A stretch of DNA of 64,000 nucleotides from Hydnum rufescens UP504 (lineage: Eukaryota; Basidiomycota; Agaricomycetes; Cantharellales; Hydnaceae), in contig MU128968.1 in the NCBI GenBank assembly GCA_014904985.1, positions 1-64,000 on the forward strand, given 5' to 3'. Numbering within the stretch: position 1 is the first letter of the stretch; each line of letters begins with the position of its first letter. Shown in pieces: positions 30,239-41,959 of this stretch. The position numbers were made by a program, and so were the translations under genes. A model generated the notes under the pieces. It was not told where the DNA came from, did no database searches, and saw nothing but the letters and a program-made list of their open reading frames with translations.

Positions 30239-33052
30239 ATGCCTCTCGCGATTGCCGGGAATCCAGGGCGCCCTTCTCTTCTTGTTGGGCAACCCCTTCT
30301 CTACGCTATATCATGCTTCGCTAGTCTCGGTGTCTTTTTGGTATTTACCTATTGCTATTCCTCCTAACTGTGTTCAGAACTGCTAGTATTCTCTAACACC
30401 ACTGTAGTTTGGCTATGATCAGGGGTATGTTGTTAGCACCGTTAAGAGGGGTAAATAGTCTTACGTCCACGTGGCAGGGTGATGTCGGGAATCATTACAG
30501 GCCCGTATTTTCGCGCATATTTCCATGAACCCTCGCGATCGAAAATTGGGACGATGGTAGCGATTCTAGAAGTAGGCGCCTTTGGTGCGTTTTTTAAATC
30601 TTGATCCATGCCTGAATTCACCATATTTTTGCACAGTCACGTCACTTCTCGCGGGACGACTAGGGGACATTTTGGGTAGGCGTCGCACCCTTTTTCTCGG
30701 CGCTTCTGTCTTCGTTGTTGGAGGGGCCGTACAAACCGCAACAACGGGCTACAATGTTATGGTTCTTGGACGTCTGGTGAGCGGAGCAGGTGTTGGCCTC
30801 CTGTCGTAAGTCATAAAGGTTGCACATTTGGCTTCAATGGGCGTGGTGACTTAAGGTAGAGATAGAACAATTGTCCCAATCTACCAGAGTGAAGTGTCTC
30901 CGGCGAACCACGTGGGTATAGGCAAGAATTCATATTTCTTTTTGCATCTAATCTCTATGCTTCGCAGCGTGGCAAACTTGCCTGCATAGAATTTACCGGA
31001 AATATCATTGGCTACGCCTCTTCTGTTGTATGTTGATGTCACTTTGCGATTCTTGGTCACGTTGATTTACTTTTCAATCCCGCAGTGGGTAGACTACTTC
31101 TGTTCTTACATCTATTCGGACTGGTCGTGGCGCCTACCTCTCTTCTTCCAATGCGCGATTGGTGCTATTTTGGCGCTTGGTTCCTTACTGATGCCAGAAT
31201 CGCCTCGGTGGGTTGTTGCCTCTTCTAATGTAAACCGATTACTCCTGTTGACACCCTCCCGAAAGATGGTTAATTGACCATGATTTCGATGAAATTGGGA
31301 AAGCAGTGATAATTGATCTTCATGGGGGGGACTTGAACGATGAACAAGCACTACACGAGTTTGACGAAATAAAGGAGGCTGTGATGAGAGAGGTACAGCG
31401 AGTTGTGATATCGACTACCGCACTTATCAATTACATCACCTGCAGCTGGAGGCTCCCGACCGATCCTACTCCATGATGTGGAGAAAGTATAAGTACCGGG
31501 TTTTACTCGCGATGTCTGCACAAGCGTTTGCTCAACTGGTCAGCATTTATTTACTTGGCAATCCAACGTACGACCACTTACATCAACCAACTCCCAACGT
31601 AGAATGGAATCAATGGTTCGTGACATGTTATGAATAATTGCACCATACTGACCTTGTCTTCGACCAACAGTAATATCTTACTATGCTCGTAAGATTCCCA
31701 TTTCCCTGATTGTTTGCGGCTTGCTCATACTTCTGTACAGCTTTAGTATTTGAACGTAATGCCCAGTTAGTATCTTATTTGCGAGCCTGATCCTGACGTG
31801 CATTCGCAGAGGCCGGCTGGGTCGGTCGCGACGCCTTGCTAATGACCGGTATCAACTCGCTGATTTACGTCGCCAGCACAATCCCAACGTAGCGAATCGC
31901 TTGTTTTTTAAATTTATTCTTTCAACTGTGAAATGCTTACCTGGTGTTTTGCAGGTGGTATTTGGTAGACATGTGGGGCCGAAGGCTGATCCTTATGACA
32001 GGAGCTGCACTTGTGCTTATTGTCCATTCAGAGCCTCTTTATAATGCTTTTGCTAATAGCCGCTTTCAGATGTGCGTGGCCTTGGTAGCCACTGGTTGGT
32101 GGATGTATGTCGACCAAGCCATCACTCCCAAAGCCGTGGTGTTCTGCGTTATTGTTTTCAATGCGGCATTTGGTTACAGGTTGGTGGGCGCTTATATCCG
32201 ATCTAAATGAAGTGTAATGAATGACGTGCTTGTATCTAGCTGGGGTCCGGTGTATGTCGTTTCGTCACTATAACATGCTTCTCATGCTCTTCCACTGATA
32301 TTGCTCTCAAGACCCTGGCTTTATCCCCCGGAGGTACCGTATTTCTCATGGGGTGCATAAGGACGAGCACTGACATCCCTGATGCAGATCATGCCGCTTC
32401 ACGTTCGCGCCAAAGGGGTCTCTCTTTCCACTGCCACTGTATGTCGGAACGAGTATGAGCTATCTCGGCGAGCTGATAGAACGTCTATTGCACAGAATTG
32501 GTTCTTCAACTTTATTGTTGGTGAAATCACACCATCATTGCAGGAACTCATAGGGTGGAGACTGTATACAATGCACGCCTTCTTTTGTGCTTGTAGTCTG
32601 ATCTTCGGTATGGTCATGCCTTTACCCCCATGTTCTAAACTGATTTTTGGGAATGTTCTACAGTATACTTCCGTGAGGTTACATGGTGACTGCACCTACT
32701 TTCATCCTTTGACATATCCTATTTCACGATCAGTGTACCCCGAGACGATGGGAATCCCGCTGGAAGAGATGGATGCCGTGTTCGGCGAAGGTTGGTGTGG
32801 CATTCGAATTGATGGGATCTTGATATCTTACATTGTGTATCAGATCCACCAAGCGATGATGACGATGGCTCAGAGACTGCTTCGCTGGTTCGCGACTCAA
32901 CGATACGCACATCATACATATCCCCAGGAGGCACCCAACCGTACAATTCGGATCCTCATCCAATATCCAAGGCGAGCAAGAAACAGGGGTGGTGGGCCAA
33001 TGTCACCGGCCAGAATCGAACTGCGTACTCGCCCATCCAGGACGGGGAGTAA
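30239..33052 (+). CDS. Major facilitator sugar transporter
   Basis: Joining about a dozen exons gives some 540 residues with the twelve-helix sugar porter fold. FGYDQGVMSGIITGPYF, GRLGDILGRRRTLFLGA (loop 2-3 signature), PESPRW, NGINVISYYAPLVFEQAGW, DMWGRRLILMTGAAL (second-half signature), PWLYPPE, RAKGVSLSTAT and NWFFNFIVGEITPSLQELIGW are visible. YPETMGIPLEEMDAVFGE follows, and then a hydrophilic C-terminal tail ending SPIQDGE. Three successive exons of 13, 18 and 15 nt encode the NGINV-ISYYA-PLVFE segment of helix 7. The substrate, probably a hexose, cannot be fixed. The stop of this gene is only 136 bp from the next start, with the same strand. Confidence 0.88.
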
Positions 33053-33187
33053 ATAACGACTTATGGCTTGATGGGGATGCACTGTACATGCAAACTAGTT
33101 AGCCTGGATATGAATTAATAAACTAATGACAACTCTGGTCGCGCATTGCCGTTCTTCTAAGGCAATTGCTGGCTATATAGACCCTCG

Positions 33188-35082
33188 ATGGATTTCACTG
33201 AAATCTATAAGCAGAGCTTAGGCCTTGTTGAACCAAGTCCTACATCTCATGCCATACGAGGATCTTGGGTTCTTACGGCCGTGGAAGACAGGCTGATCGT
33301 CCGGCGGATGGATACATTCCAAGTTTCGCGCTCTTGGTTGGTTGACAACTCTCATTCTTCAACATCTCAACATCTGTCCACGCAGTCCAAATCTAAGGCT
33401 GGAACTAGCGGGACTGACGGATGGATCACACACATTGGCTGGTCCTGTGATTCCTTGTACATGTTTGCGTGCTGTGCTCGCAGAGCCATTGTCAACGTGT
33501 TTTCTCTCGAAGATGAGCAATGGAACGCCCGAATAGAGAGCGGTGTGGAAGGATTGATCAAGGCAGAATGGGCCCCTGATGGGCGGAACATTTTATGTTT
33601 CTCTGAATGGGGCGTGAGTGCTGCTATTTTATCTGGCTTATACCGTGAGTCGACGCGCTTTTCGCATAGCTCAGGGTCACCGTGTGGTCCTTGGTAAATG
33701 GATGTGCAACATATATTCAATTCCCTAAATACCCCGGGAGAGGTGCGCTGGTCTGAGCACTTGGCTTTCTCAGCGGCTTCCACCTTCTGTACAGGGTACG
33801 CGTTTGATCAAGATGGGCGACAGTTTATCTTGGCCGAAAGACATAAGTCCAAAGATACAATAGGTGTATATGATCCAAACGCGTCATTCAAGCTGTTACG
33901 AGTGAGCTACAGTCCGTGTCTCCCTGCCCACAACGATGAACTTGGCTATTAATGCAGCATTTCCCACTGCCAACATCATCTCTCTCGTCCTTTGCTCTTT
34001 CCCCCAACGGCGATCACATTGCTGTGTGGGAGGGTCCACTTGAGGTCCGTTCCTTTGTACGAGGCTTATTCGCCTGGTTATTGATGCCAAGGTAGTACAA
34101 GCTCTACATTTTCAATCTAGCAGGCCAGCATCTCGGTACGTTTACCCCTGAGCCCGATCCCGGTTTAGGTGTACGCAACGCTGCATGGCATCCGTCTGGA
34201 AACATGCTCGCTGTCAGTGGATGGGACGACAAGGCAGGGGTCACTGTTTTCAGGATTCAAAGAAACCTGATCTCAAAAACAAGCTAGATTCATATCCTGA
34301 ACAGTTTGAGTTGGACATCGATTGCGGCGTTCGAATTGACCGGGCGTGTCCCTGAGCACGTCGTAAGCACAATTTGGATCGCAGTTCGAGTAGCGACTGA
34401 TAGGCTGGATTAGTCTGTGTGGAGAGAACCACCACGATGGATAGAGGAAACCCACGGACGGGGTTTCCTATCACGTATGTCGGCATCGCCTTTGTTGTTC
34501 CGGAGTCGATGTTCCCGAAGCTCATGACTTGGCTAATTAGATGATCAAGTAAGGGCTCCGACATCGATCCAGATACGGACAGGGGCGACTGGGGGATTAA
34601 TCCACTTGGAATGGAATATCACCGGTAACATCTTGCTGGCTAGATGGGGTACGTGGATCATTCGCGGTCGACGTATGCGACCGACTGAAGATGGTCACAG
34701 AGAACTGCCCGCAAGCCGTGCACTTGTACAGTTTCCCATCAGTACCGGAAGAGTTCCGGCCGCGGCTACAGACCATATTGTTGCACTCGCATCCGGTGTT
34801 GTCGGCCCAATGGAATCCCATTCGGGCTGGGAGTTTAGCGATTTGCTGTGGTACTGGGGCAGTGTACACGTGGGTATCGGACAAAAGCGAAGAAGTATGC
34901 GAGTGCATTGGGGTACCCGCAAGTCAGTAAATTCCCGCTCACTGTGAACAGTTGATAAACATCGGTAAATGACTGCAGAGAAATTCAGTACGAGGGATGT
35001 GCGATGGACGGGAGATGGGGATGGAATGGCATTATTAGATAAGGAGACGTTTTGCTATGCATTTCAAGTTCTGGAGGAGTAG
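33188..35082 (+). CDS. WD40 protein, WRAP73/WDR8-like
   Basis: The start MDFTEIYKQSLGLVEPSP is followed by beta-propeller blades: GWITHIGWSCDSLYMFACCA, IKAEWAPDGRNILCFSEWG, LRVTVWSLVNGCATYIQFP, KYPGRGYAFDQDGRQFILAE, RHKSKDTIGVYD, NAAWHPSGNMLAVSGWDDK and, at the end, DVRWTGDGDGMALLDKETF. The KYPGRG-AERHKSKD block is characteristic of WRAP73 (WDR8). That protein works with SSX2IP-type partners at spindle poles and centrosomes in animals and at the spindle pole body in fission yeast. The gene is intron-rich; exons between 34250 and 34900 are only partly resolved. Confidence 0.82.
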
Positions 35083-35191
35083 GAAATCGTTTGGGGTATT
35101 GGGGGCCACGAAACCTCATCTTTTTGACAGAATTCCCAGGGGTCGTTATGAAAATGTCCCACGAGTAGTTGTATAAAGCCTGTACTTCCGG

Positions 35192-36388
35192 ATGCCCAAT
35201 GCTCTTCAGTCCATCTTTTTCCTCTCTTCGCTGGTCACCTTCGCCAGCCTCTACGGGATCTCGAGGCTGTTTTTTCCTGTCGCCGAGCCAGATATGACTT
35301 CCCTCTTACCTGAATTCCTCCAAACCCCAACGGGGCTCTCTCTCGTCTTGGGGGGTGGGGTCATCGTCGGCACTTGGTGGTTGTTGAGCGTTAAGCACAC
35401 TCGTATGTTCTCCAAGGTCCTGCCATTCTAGCTGGAATTCAACGTGCTTTATAGGTCGCGAACCTGTGTTGAGCGCCGAAGCCTTCCGCGATTTCCCTCT
35501 GGTCGAGAAGATCAAGGTCTCTCCGAATACTGCGCTGTACCGCTTTGGGCTCCCCGACCCAGAAGACACCCTTGGGCTTCCCCCAGGACAGCACTTGTCT
35601 GTTTCAGCGGAGATTGACGGCAAGACTATCACACGAAGCTATACTCCTACGACCGGCAATGATGACCTAGGCCACTTTGATCTGGTCGTGAAGGTCAGTC
35701 TCTCTAGCCGACCAGCATAATGTTATATGGCTGAGAGCTCGTTGCGTTCAGACTTACGAAAAGGGCAACATTTCCAAGTATCTTTCCCAGGTCAAGATCG
35801 GTGACAGTATCAAGGTCAAAGGACCCAAAGGCAATTTCATCTTTCGCCCAGACCTAGCTCAGGAGTTTGGCTTAATTGCGGGTGGGACTGGCATTACCCC
35901 AATGCTCCAAGTCGTCCGATACTCTCTATTCAACCCCGGTGACCCCACAAAATTCTCTCTGATCTACGCCAACGTGAACGAAGAAGACATCCTGCTCAAG
36001 GTCGAGCTTGACTATCTCGTCGCCATGTTCCCGTACCGGTTTAGTGTGTACTACGTCCTCAACAACCCCCCCGCTGGCTGGAAGGGCGGTGCCGGCTTCG
36101 TCTCGAAGGAGCACATCAGCGAGCACCTCCCTGCTCCGGGCCCATCGACTAAAATTCTTCTTTGCGGTGAGCCCTGCCTATCTTCTTATTTTATTTTGTT
36201 ACTCAATTCTCCCCAATCGCATCCTAGGCCCCCCTCCTATGATTACTGCCATGAAGGGACAGCTTGACACTCTCAAATACCCACCCCCTCGCACAGTGAG
36301 CAAAGCCGATGACCCAGTAAGCAATTCCTCTGGTTGTCGTGTAAGTCTGTTGCTCATCAACCTTGTATCTTAGGTATTTGTGTTTTAA
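35192..36388 (+). CDS. CBR1: NADH-cytochrome b5 reductase
   Basis: Joined exons give about 330 residues. An N-terminal hydrophobic anchor (GLSLVLGGGVIVGTWWLLSV) is followed by the FAD domain (PGQHLSVSAEIDGK, RSYTPTTGNDDLGHFDLVVK, YEKGNISKYLSQ, GPKGNF). The NADH domain follows (IAGGTGITPMLQVV, GPPPMITAMK). The protein ends DDPVFVF after a last intron. RxYTPT binds the flavin phosphate. The enzyme passes electrons from NADH through FAD to cytochrome b5 for sterol and fatty acid desaturation. The membrane anchor fits the microsomal or outer mitochondrial CBR1 type rather than the cleaved MCR1 form, but that is an inference. Confidence 0.92.
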
Positions 36389-37563
36389 ATACTGGCCTGT
36401 GTAACATACAGTGGGGTGACACCTATAGAAGTATTTGTTCTGCTGCGGAATTAGGGGTTGAGGCCGTGGAGGGCTGAGCGGTCTCTTCGCTGTGTGTATA
36501 AGTGTTACATGGAAGAGAAAAAAACGCATCGATTCGACGGGGCTTGACGAATTCTCGTAGATGTCCACTGGCTTGAAAACGTCAGGTAGGCCCTTATCTC
36601 TACGTCCAAAAAATTTGGACGCAATATCATACTCAACAGATTGCTGGATCACTTGTAACCATTTGGGGGATTGAAGTGATGTTCGAGACTAACAGGATTG
36701 GTCTCTTGCTTTCGTAGCTTCTTGTACGAGTGAAACTCCGGATCCCGCCATAAATTTTCTGCGGTGGCGCTAGATGAATTCCTGCGAAAGCACTGTTATG
36801 TGAGACATTGTCATAGGGCCTGGCCCTGAGAAGTGTGAGATAGCAAATTAGAGAGACGGGTGGATCTAACATGGGTAGGAGCCGTGGAGGTGTGGCGTTA
36901 GTGAGAGGGCTGAGAAAATCGGTGCCCTGCCGGTGAGATGGCAGAAAGGAGGGGGGGGAGGAAACGGCAATGTAGTTTGAGAATACTTTGTCCTTCTGAG
37001 GTGACCGTGAATCGGCAGGGTTGTGGCTGGATACTGATTCTAGGAAGATTAGGGCGGACATGATCCACATTGGTGATGTTCACCATTCAACATCTTTCTC
37101 TTCCAAGTCATTGTTGCCCACGTCCTCAACCATTCACCAAGTGTTCGGACGATAACGCCTATTCCAGCCTACGTCTAGATCGTTTTACTGTACCCTCACT
37201 GTACTGTTTTAGAAATCCAGTCTCCCCCCATTTCGGGCCCATCCCGACACGAGTCGGGTCTGTCTATTTATACTTATTATACGTGGTAGATATAGCTCTA
37301 TGGGGCTTCTGCGTCTTCAAGCTGCACGGGTAGGAGCAGGGGGATGAGGTTGCTTAGCAGGTGGAGAAATCATGACAACGATTGGGTAGCAGCGCGAATC
37401 GGTGGAATGCACAATTAACGAGCTCTCTCGTGACGGACGCGTGGCGGCGTTGCCCCTGCAAAGACGAGGATGGCATCGCAATTGCATGCAAATATTCTGG
37501 TCCCCTCGCTACACCTGCTCTGGTAGGCCGTCTATTATGGTGCACAAAAGGCTCGGCCCCCTT
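36389..37563. other. Convergent intergenic stretch, 1.2 kb
   Basis: Open frames up to 145 codons exist on the minus strand (36224-36652, 36633-37070), but they overlap, lack motifs and show no splice logic. I support no gene. The stretch lies between the 3' ends of the b5 reductase (+) and the transporter (-). Confidence 0.35.
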
Positions 37564-39218
37564 CTACTCCGCGTCGTCTTCCACCGACACTAGGCTCTTC
37601 CGCTTCCGTTCTCCAATCGCGGCCTCGGCAACTAGGACTGCGAATGCACATACGATCATAGCAGCGCCGCCCAAGCTGGGGACGGTCACGTTATCCTTCG
37701 CATGCCCAATTATCGTATCGCTCAAGAAGACGAGAACGATCGTGAGGAGGTTTGCAACAGTGGCCAGCACCGGTCCCCAGAGTGCAAGCAGAACCTGTGC
37801 ATACACCATAATTACGACGGATATGGTTGACGATATAGATGGTCAGGTGTTCCAGCGTACCATGAACCCGGCATTATAGCAAACACCACATAGCGCCGTT
37901 ACTAGGACGGAGGCCCACGTCTGCCAATCTGGTGGCAGGCGGAAAGGCTCGATCCCGGTGACGTGTAAAAGTGGTATTGGAATCCACAGAAAGACCAGGG
38001 TATATAGTCCAATGCATGTTGTCAGCAAGTTGGGATGTAGACCAAGCGTCGGATATACAGGCGCGTGTGAAAGGTTTGCAGGGTCACCGCTATCGCCCAA
38101 GAATGGCGCATGCGATGCTGAGGATATAGCACGAGGGCGAACAACGGGACTTGACGGGAAGCTACGATTAGATCTCAGCGTTGGAGAATTTGGTTCGAAA
38201 TACGATGCAGGCTCGTTTCCTACGCGCTCATATGCAGGAGAAAGAGGAGACACCTCGGGAGGAGGTTCAAGTGAAAGAGCCGCATATAGCTTGTACAACA
38301 CTTGATAGACTGAGTATGCAAATGAGGCTAGAAGGGTGAGAAGATCTCCGAGAATATCCTTCGATTCGATCGTACTTCCTTCGCTAGGGGACGAGCGGGA
38401 ATTTCCTCCGTAGACGATGAGAAACACGCCACTGACGGCGATGATCACGGCTAGTAAGCGATGAGTCTGCCACTTCCCACCCGCAAGCCATACTGTAAGG
38501 GCATACGTCCAGAAAGCATTTGTATTGAGAATTGCAGTGACGTCGCTTATGCTATATGAAGGTGGAAGAGAGCATCAGAGGAAACCATGATGCGAAGCCA
38601 GACCAGCTCACGAAGTAAGGGATACGCTGATATACCACAGCAACGACGGGACTGTCGCACCCAAGGTAAGAAGCCCGATCATCTTAAGGAATTTAGCTAT
38701 GGGAAACGACAACGCTCGTGATGTCCCATGGCGATGTTGTGAATCAAAGTGTTGACTGAGAGCAAGCTTGAGACCCCTGACGTACGCCTCAGACGACACC
38801 CCCGAGAGACATGAGATTGCGGCGAGGTGTAATGGAAATATAATGGAAAAACTGAGAGAACAATTAGACAGAGACTTCAATGCTAACATTGAACAGAATG
38901 ATATCTATACCTGGAATGTGCCAAATAGCTACAAAACGAATGGGGATGGTGATGACGGTAATGAGATATCGTGGCGATGGACTCACAAGATGAAGTAGGG
39001 CTGTCTATAGCCCAAATCCATCTGCAGGTGCTGATATGACAACGTTAGAGAAAGCTACGGCGAAACTGGGCTATATGCTTACTTGTGCAAACTGAGACTG
39101 CACGACATACCCGGCCAAGGACGAGACGAGCTAGAGCATGCATTAGCGAATAGGGCTTGCATAGAAGGGCTTCAAGTACCAGAAATATCTCCCCCCATCC
39201 TCCTAGCCTTGAATCCAT
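37564..39218 (-). CDS. DMT-superfamily (EamA/SLC35F-like) membrane transporter
   Basis: About 460 residues after joining exons. The start is reconstructed as MDSRLGGWGEIFLLVSS, then LAGYVVQSQFAQ and MDLGYRQPYFILYLAHSSFS. Ten hydrophobic segments are expected; clear ones are LLTLGATVPSLLWYISVSL, LLAVIIAVSGVFLIVYGG, DLLTLLASFAYSVYQVLYK, LLTTCIGLYTLVFLWIPIP, ASVLVTALCGVCYNAGF and LATVANLLTIVLVFLSDTI. A long hydrophilic Ser/Pro loop (about 38100-38260) splits the protein in the middle. The pattern QPYF...YLAHSSF..IFPLHL is typical of fungal relatives of yeast YML018C/THI74. The substrate is unknown; thiamine, nucleotide sugar or other small molecules are all possible. Confidence 0.75.
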
Positions 39219-39516
39219 CGATTACCATAAAAGGCCGGCGCAAGGCGGTAGTTTTGGAGGCGTTGAGTGAAAAGAGGATTATATGCGAAACTGCTGAAAG
39301 GCGATCATGTCCTTGTCAAGATGTTGGCCCGGCCCTCTAATGCTGCAGAACAGCCTAAGGAACCCACCCCGCTCATTGATTTGGATGGTGCCTACTGGTT
39401 GGGAGCCTCGTGCCGAAGATCACAAATGAATCGAAACCTCATCCGTGCACTCCAACTCGACTACTTTGATTGTGTTTTTGGCCACGACCTCAAGGATCGT
39501 TGTCGCTGCCCTCATA

Positions 39517-40770
39517 ATGCAAAGACCTCTTCACGCCCGTGTATATAACCCTGGCGAGTCAACACAACCTCAGCAATATTACCCTTTCTATCCTCCTGTA
39601 TCGCCAAATGGGCTATATGCATTGTACCCAGCCGGTGCTGGGTATGGGCCAGGTCCTCTTCCCCCACAAGATACGGATAAGGTATTGCCTTCCCAGCCCA
39701 CTCCCCTTGCGAATTCGATTGGCTCCAAGATGCGACAACGACCACCAAACCCAAAGAACCTGAAGAAGGATCATGACCAGATGCCAGTTTACAACGCCCC
39801 AATCACGTATGGCCATCCTGTAAAAACCAACGAAGCATATCCCACGAGGGGCAAACGCCATAGGAACACAGCGCCTATCGCCGATCAACGAACAGCCAAA
39901 TCTAGTCCCATGAACGAGTATGGCCCAGGTATGTCTGTCGTAGACTGTGAATTCGTTCTGGGAAACCGACAGTGTCTCGCATAGATCATGTGTTTCTATC
40001 GTTGTCCTCCGTACACACACTGAAAATAAAGGGTACAGTCCCCGAGGCACTCATTCGACAGCAGGTCCTGCCGCTGTGGTGGGGTGGTGTTCAAACCACC
40101 TATAAGAGCCGGGATTACTGGGTTATCAGATTCAAGGGAAAACCTTGGACCGCCGACGGTGAAGACGGCTTTCGTGGTCGTCGCCTTGTTTGTCGGCTGT
40201 TTGAAATACTAGGAAATAACGTGAAACATCTTTATTCTCTTCCTTGGCTAGCCATTGACCCCCCACACCTCCAGGGCTGTAGTTATGTCTCTGCTGTGGC
40301 TTCGACGAGCATGAACCACAGCCCGACACTCATTTTTGCCAGGACGCCCGCCTACTTTGCCTCGGACTTCTTTTGTTTATCGTTTTCTCGCTCTCGACAA
40401 GATCTTTATATCATCGATGCTCCCTCCCATCTTGTGGGAATCATTACTGCTGCGACCCGCGCGTCGTTCCCTACATCGACGGAAGGCACCAAACTATCCG
40501 AAGGGGTGTATGGTATGCGACTTACCACCACTCAATCTGGTAAGTGTTTCATCAGCCTCCCCAAGATGACTACGAGGGCACTTAGTACTGTTTGGACTAG
40601 TTAAACAACATGACCTTCCGCCACGATTTTCACTGGTTTTTCGGGCGATTACTGCTCAAGGATATCGCCTGGAGGCGACTGTGGCTATGGGTCGAGAGGG
40701 GTTCCTCGGTATGGGGGGGCGAAGAGAGCTCTGGATCTTCAGGAACAATGTCCCAGTGGTGTATAGTTGA
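39517..40770 (+). CDS. Conserved unknown protein, probably basidiomycete-specific
   Basis: The start MQRPLHARVYNPGESTQPQQ leads into a Pro/Tyr-rich disordered region (YYPFYPPVSPNGLYALYP). The C-terminal half is a compact domain: EDGFRGRRLVCRLFEILG, then PTLIFARTPAYFASDFFCLS, FSRSRQDLYIIDAPSHLVGI, and a last part GYRLEATVAMGREGFLGMGG ending WIFRNNVPVVYS. I have met this pattern (RGRRLxCRLF, GYxxxxxINTG-like, LIF, xFFxLSFSRS, GxRxELWxFR) in many agaricomycete genomes without any assigned function. Exon boundaries around 40240-40310 and 40540-40640 are inferred. No signal peptide or membrane segment is seen. The divergent start of the transporter lies 298 bp upstream. Confidence 0.6.
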
Positions 40771-40971
40771 AATTCCAAAAAAATATTCCTATAAAGTAAT
40801 TGACTGTACAATCTTCCAAACGTCCGGAGATACGAAAGTACAAAGGTAGACCAACTAAAGGATTTGTCAAGATACATGCCATGCCACGACCGGCCGAGGT
40901 TGGGAGATGCAACGAGTAGTGAAATGAGGATGAGAAGGAATAAAAAGTCTATGCAGAACATGTAAGGCTGA

Positions 40972-41959
40972 TTAATTGAAGAACCCTACAGAGGAGATCA
41001 ATTTGACGAGTAGAGAGTAGGAGGGGCCCGACCTACAATACTGGGCAGCATAGGAGACTGAAATGTCACCGGATCCTGGAGTGCACTAAATCACGAGTGA
41101 GCACGAGATGCAGGGCGTGAAGTCATCGAGGTTCACTTACTGTCGCTGGTGCTTGACCTCCCGCGGTTTCAACGCGGTACACTAATTTAGAGAAGTGACC
41201 GGATATCCGAGCGAGTTGAAGCCAATCCACGTTTTGCGCAGGATTAACAGGGGCTTTGAAGCCCTGGGTATGATTTATTAATATTCACCGTGGCGAAAAA
41301 GAAACGAATAAGAGAGAGGTGGGTGTGCTTACAGCTATCCTTTTGGCGATGATGTAGCGACTTGGAGGAGGTTGCTTGTCTTTGGTGATATCGAACCGTG
41401 GGGACAACGTTCCGTTGAAGTTGACGAAATAATGGTGACCCAAGGCGAGGGCGGTGATAGCGGAGGCCCTTAAGAGTCTCTGTTGCTGGAGCATCAGAGC
41501 GAGTGAGGGAAGGGTATTGAATGAACTGGTGGAGTAGAGGCATGAGATGTCAAAAAGCTGAGCGACAGCCCCGAGAGCACTGCCATGACAAAAACGCAGA
41601 GATCAGTTTGCTGCAAGTCAACGAGGCGAAGTGGCGCACCCATAGGTCCCTGCAGCAGTGCAAGTGTAGTTCTAGAAGGCAAGATCCATGCACTTGAGAA
41701 ACTACAAATTCTAAAGAGGGCTTACCTGCACGCCGACACCCAGACCAAGGGCTCTCGGATGCCGAGGTCGATCTGACGTCGTCGTGAAGTTGATGCCAGG
41801 CACGACAGGCAACTTGGCATTGGAAAGGTCGCAATTTCCCTGGGGTTTGTGCCAGTTGTACTTGGGGATGTAGTTGTCGCCGCTCCCATTCCGACCGAGG
41901 TGAACGGCGTAAATAAGAGGGGCCGAAGCCGTAAGGACGAGGAGGAGAGGAGACCACAT
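40972..41959 (-). CDS. Secreted DUF3455-family protein
   Basis: A signal peptide (MWSPLLLVLTASAPLIYA) is followed by CDLSNAKLPVVPG, RALGLGVGVQNYTC, GAVAQLFDISCL, LPSLAL, ALGHHYFVNF, NVDWLQLARISGHFSKLVYR, VETAGGQAPATC and, after the last intron, SVSYAAQYWFFN. The order QNYTC - LFD.SC - GHHYF - WL.L - VYRV.T.GG..P..C - YAAQYW is that of DUF3455, an extracellular ascomycete and basidiomycete family of unknown function. Six or seven exons are needed; the last exon of 5 codons restores the family's YWF end. Confidence 0.78.

Noticed and set aside
36633..37070. 145-codon minus-strand frame downstream of the b5 reductase
   Set aside because: Composition is irregular, other frames overlap it and there is no motif. 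Probably chance.
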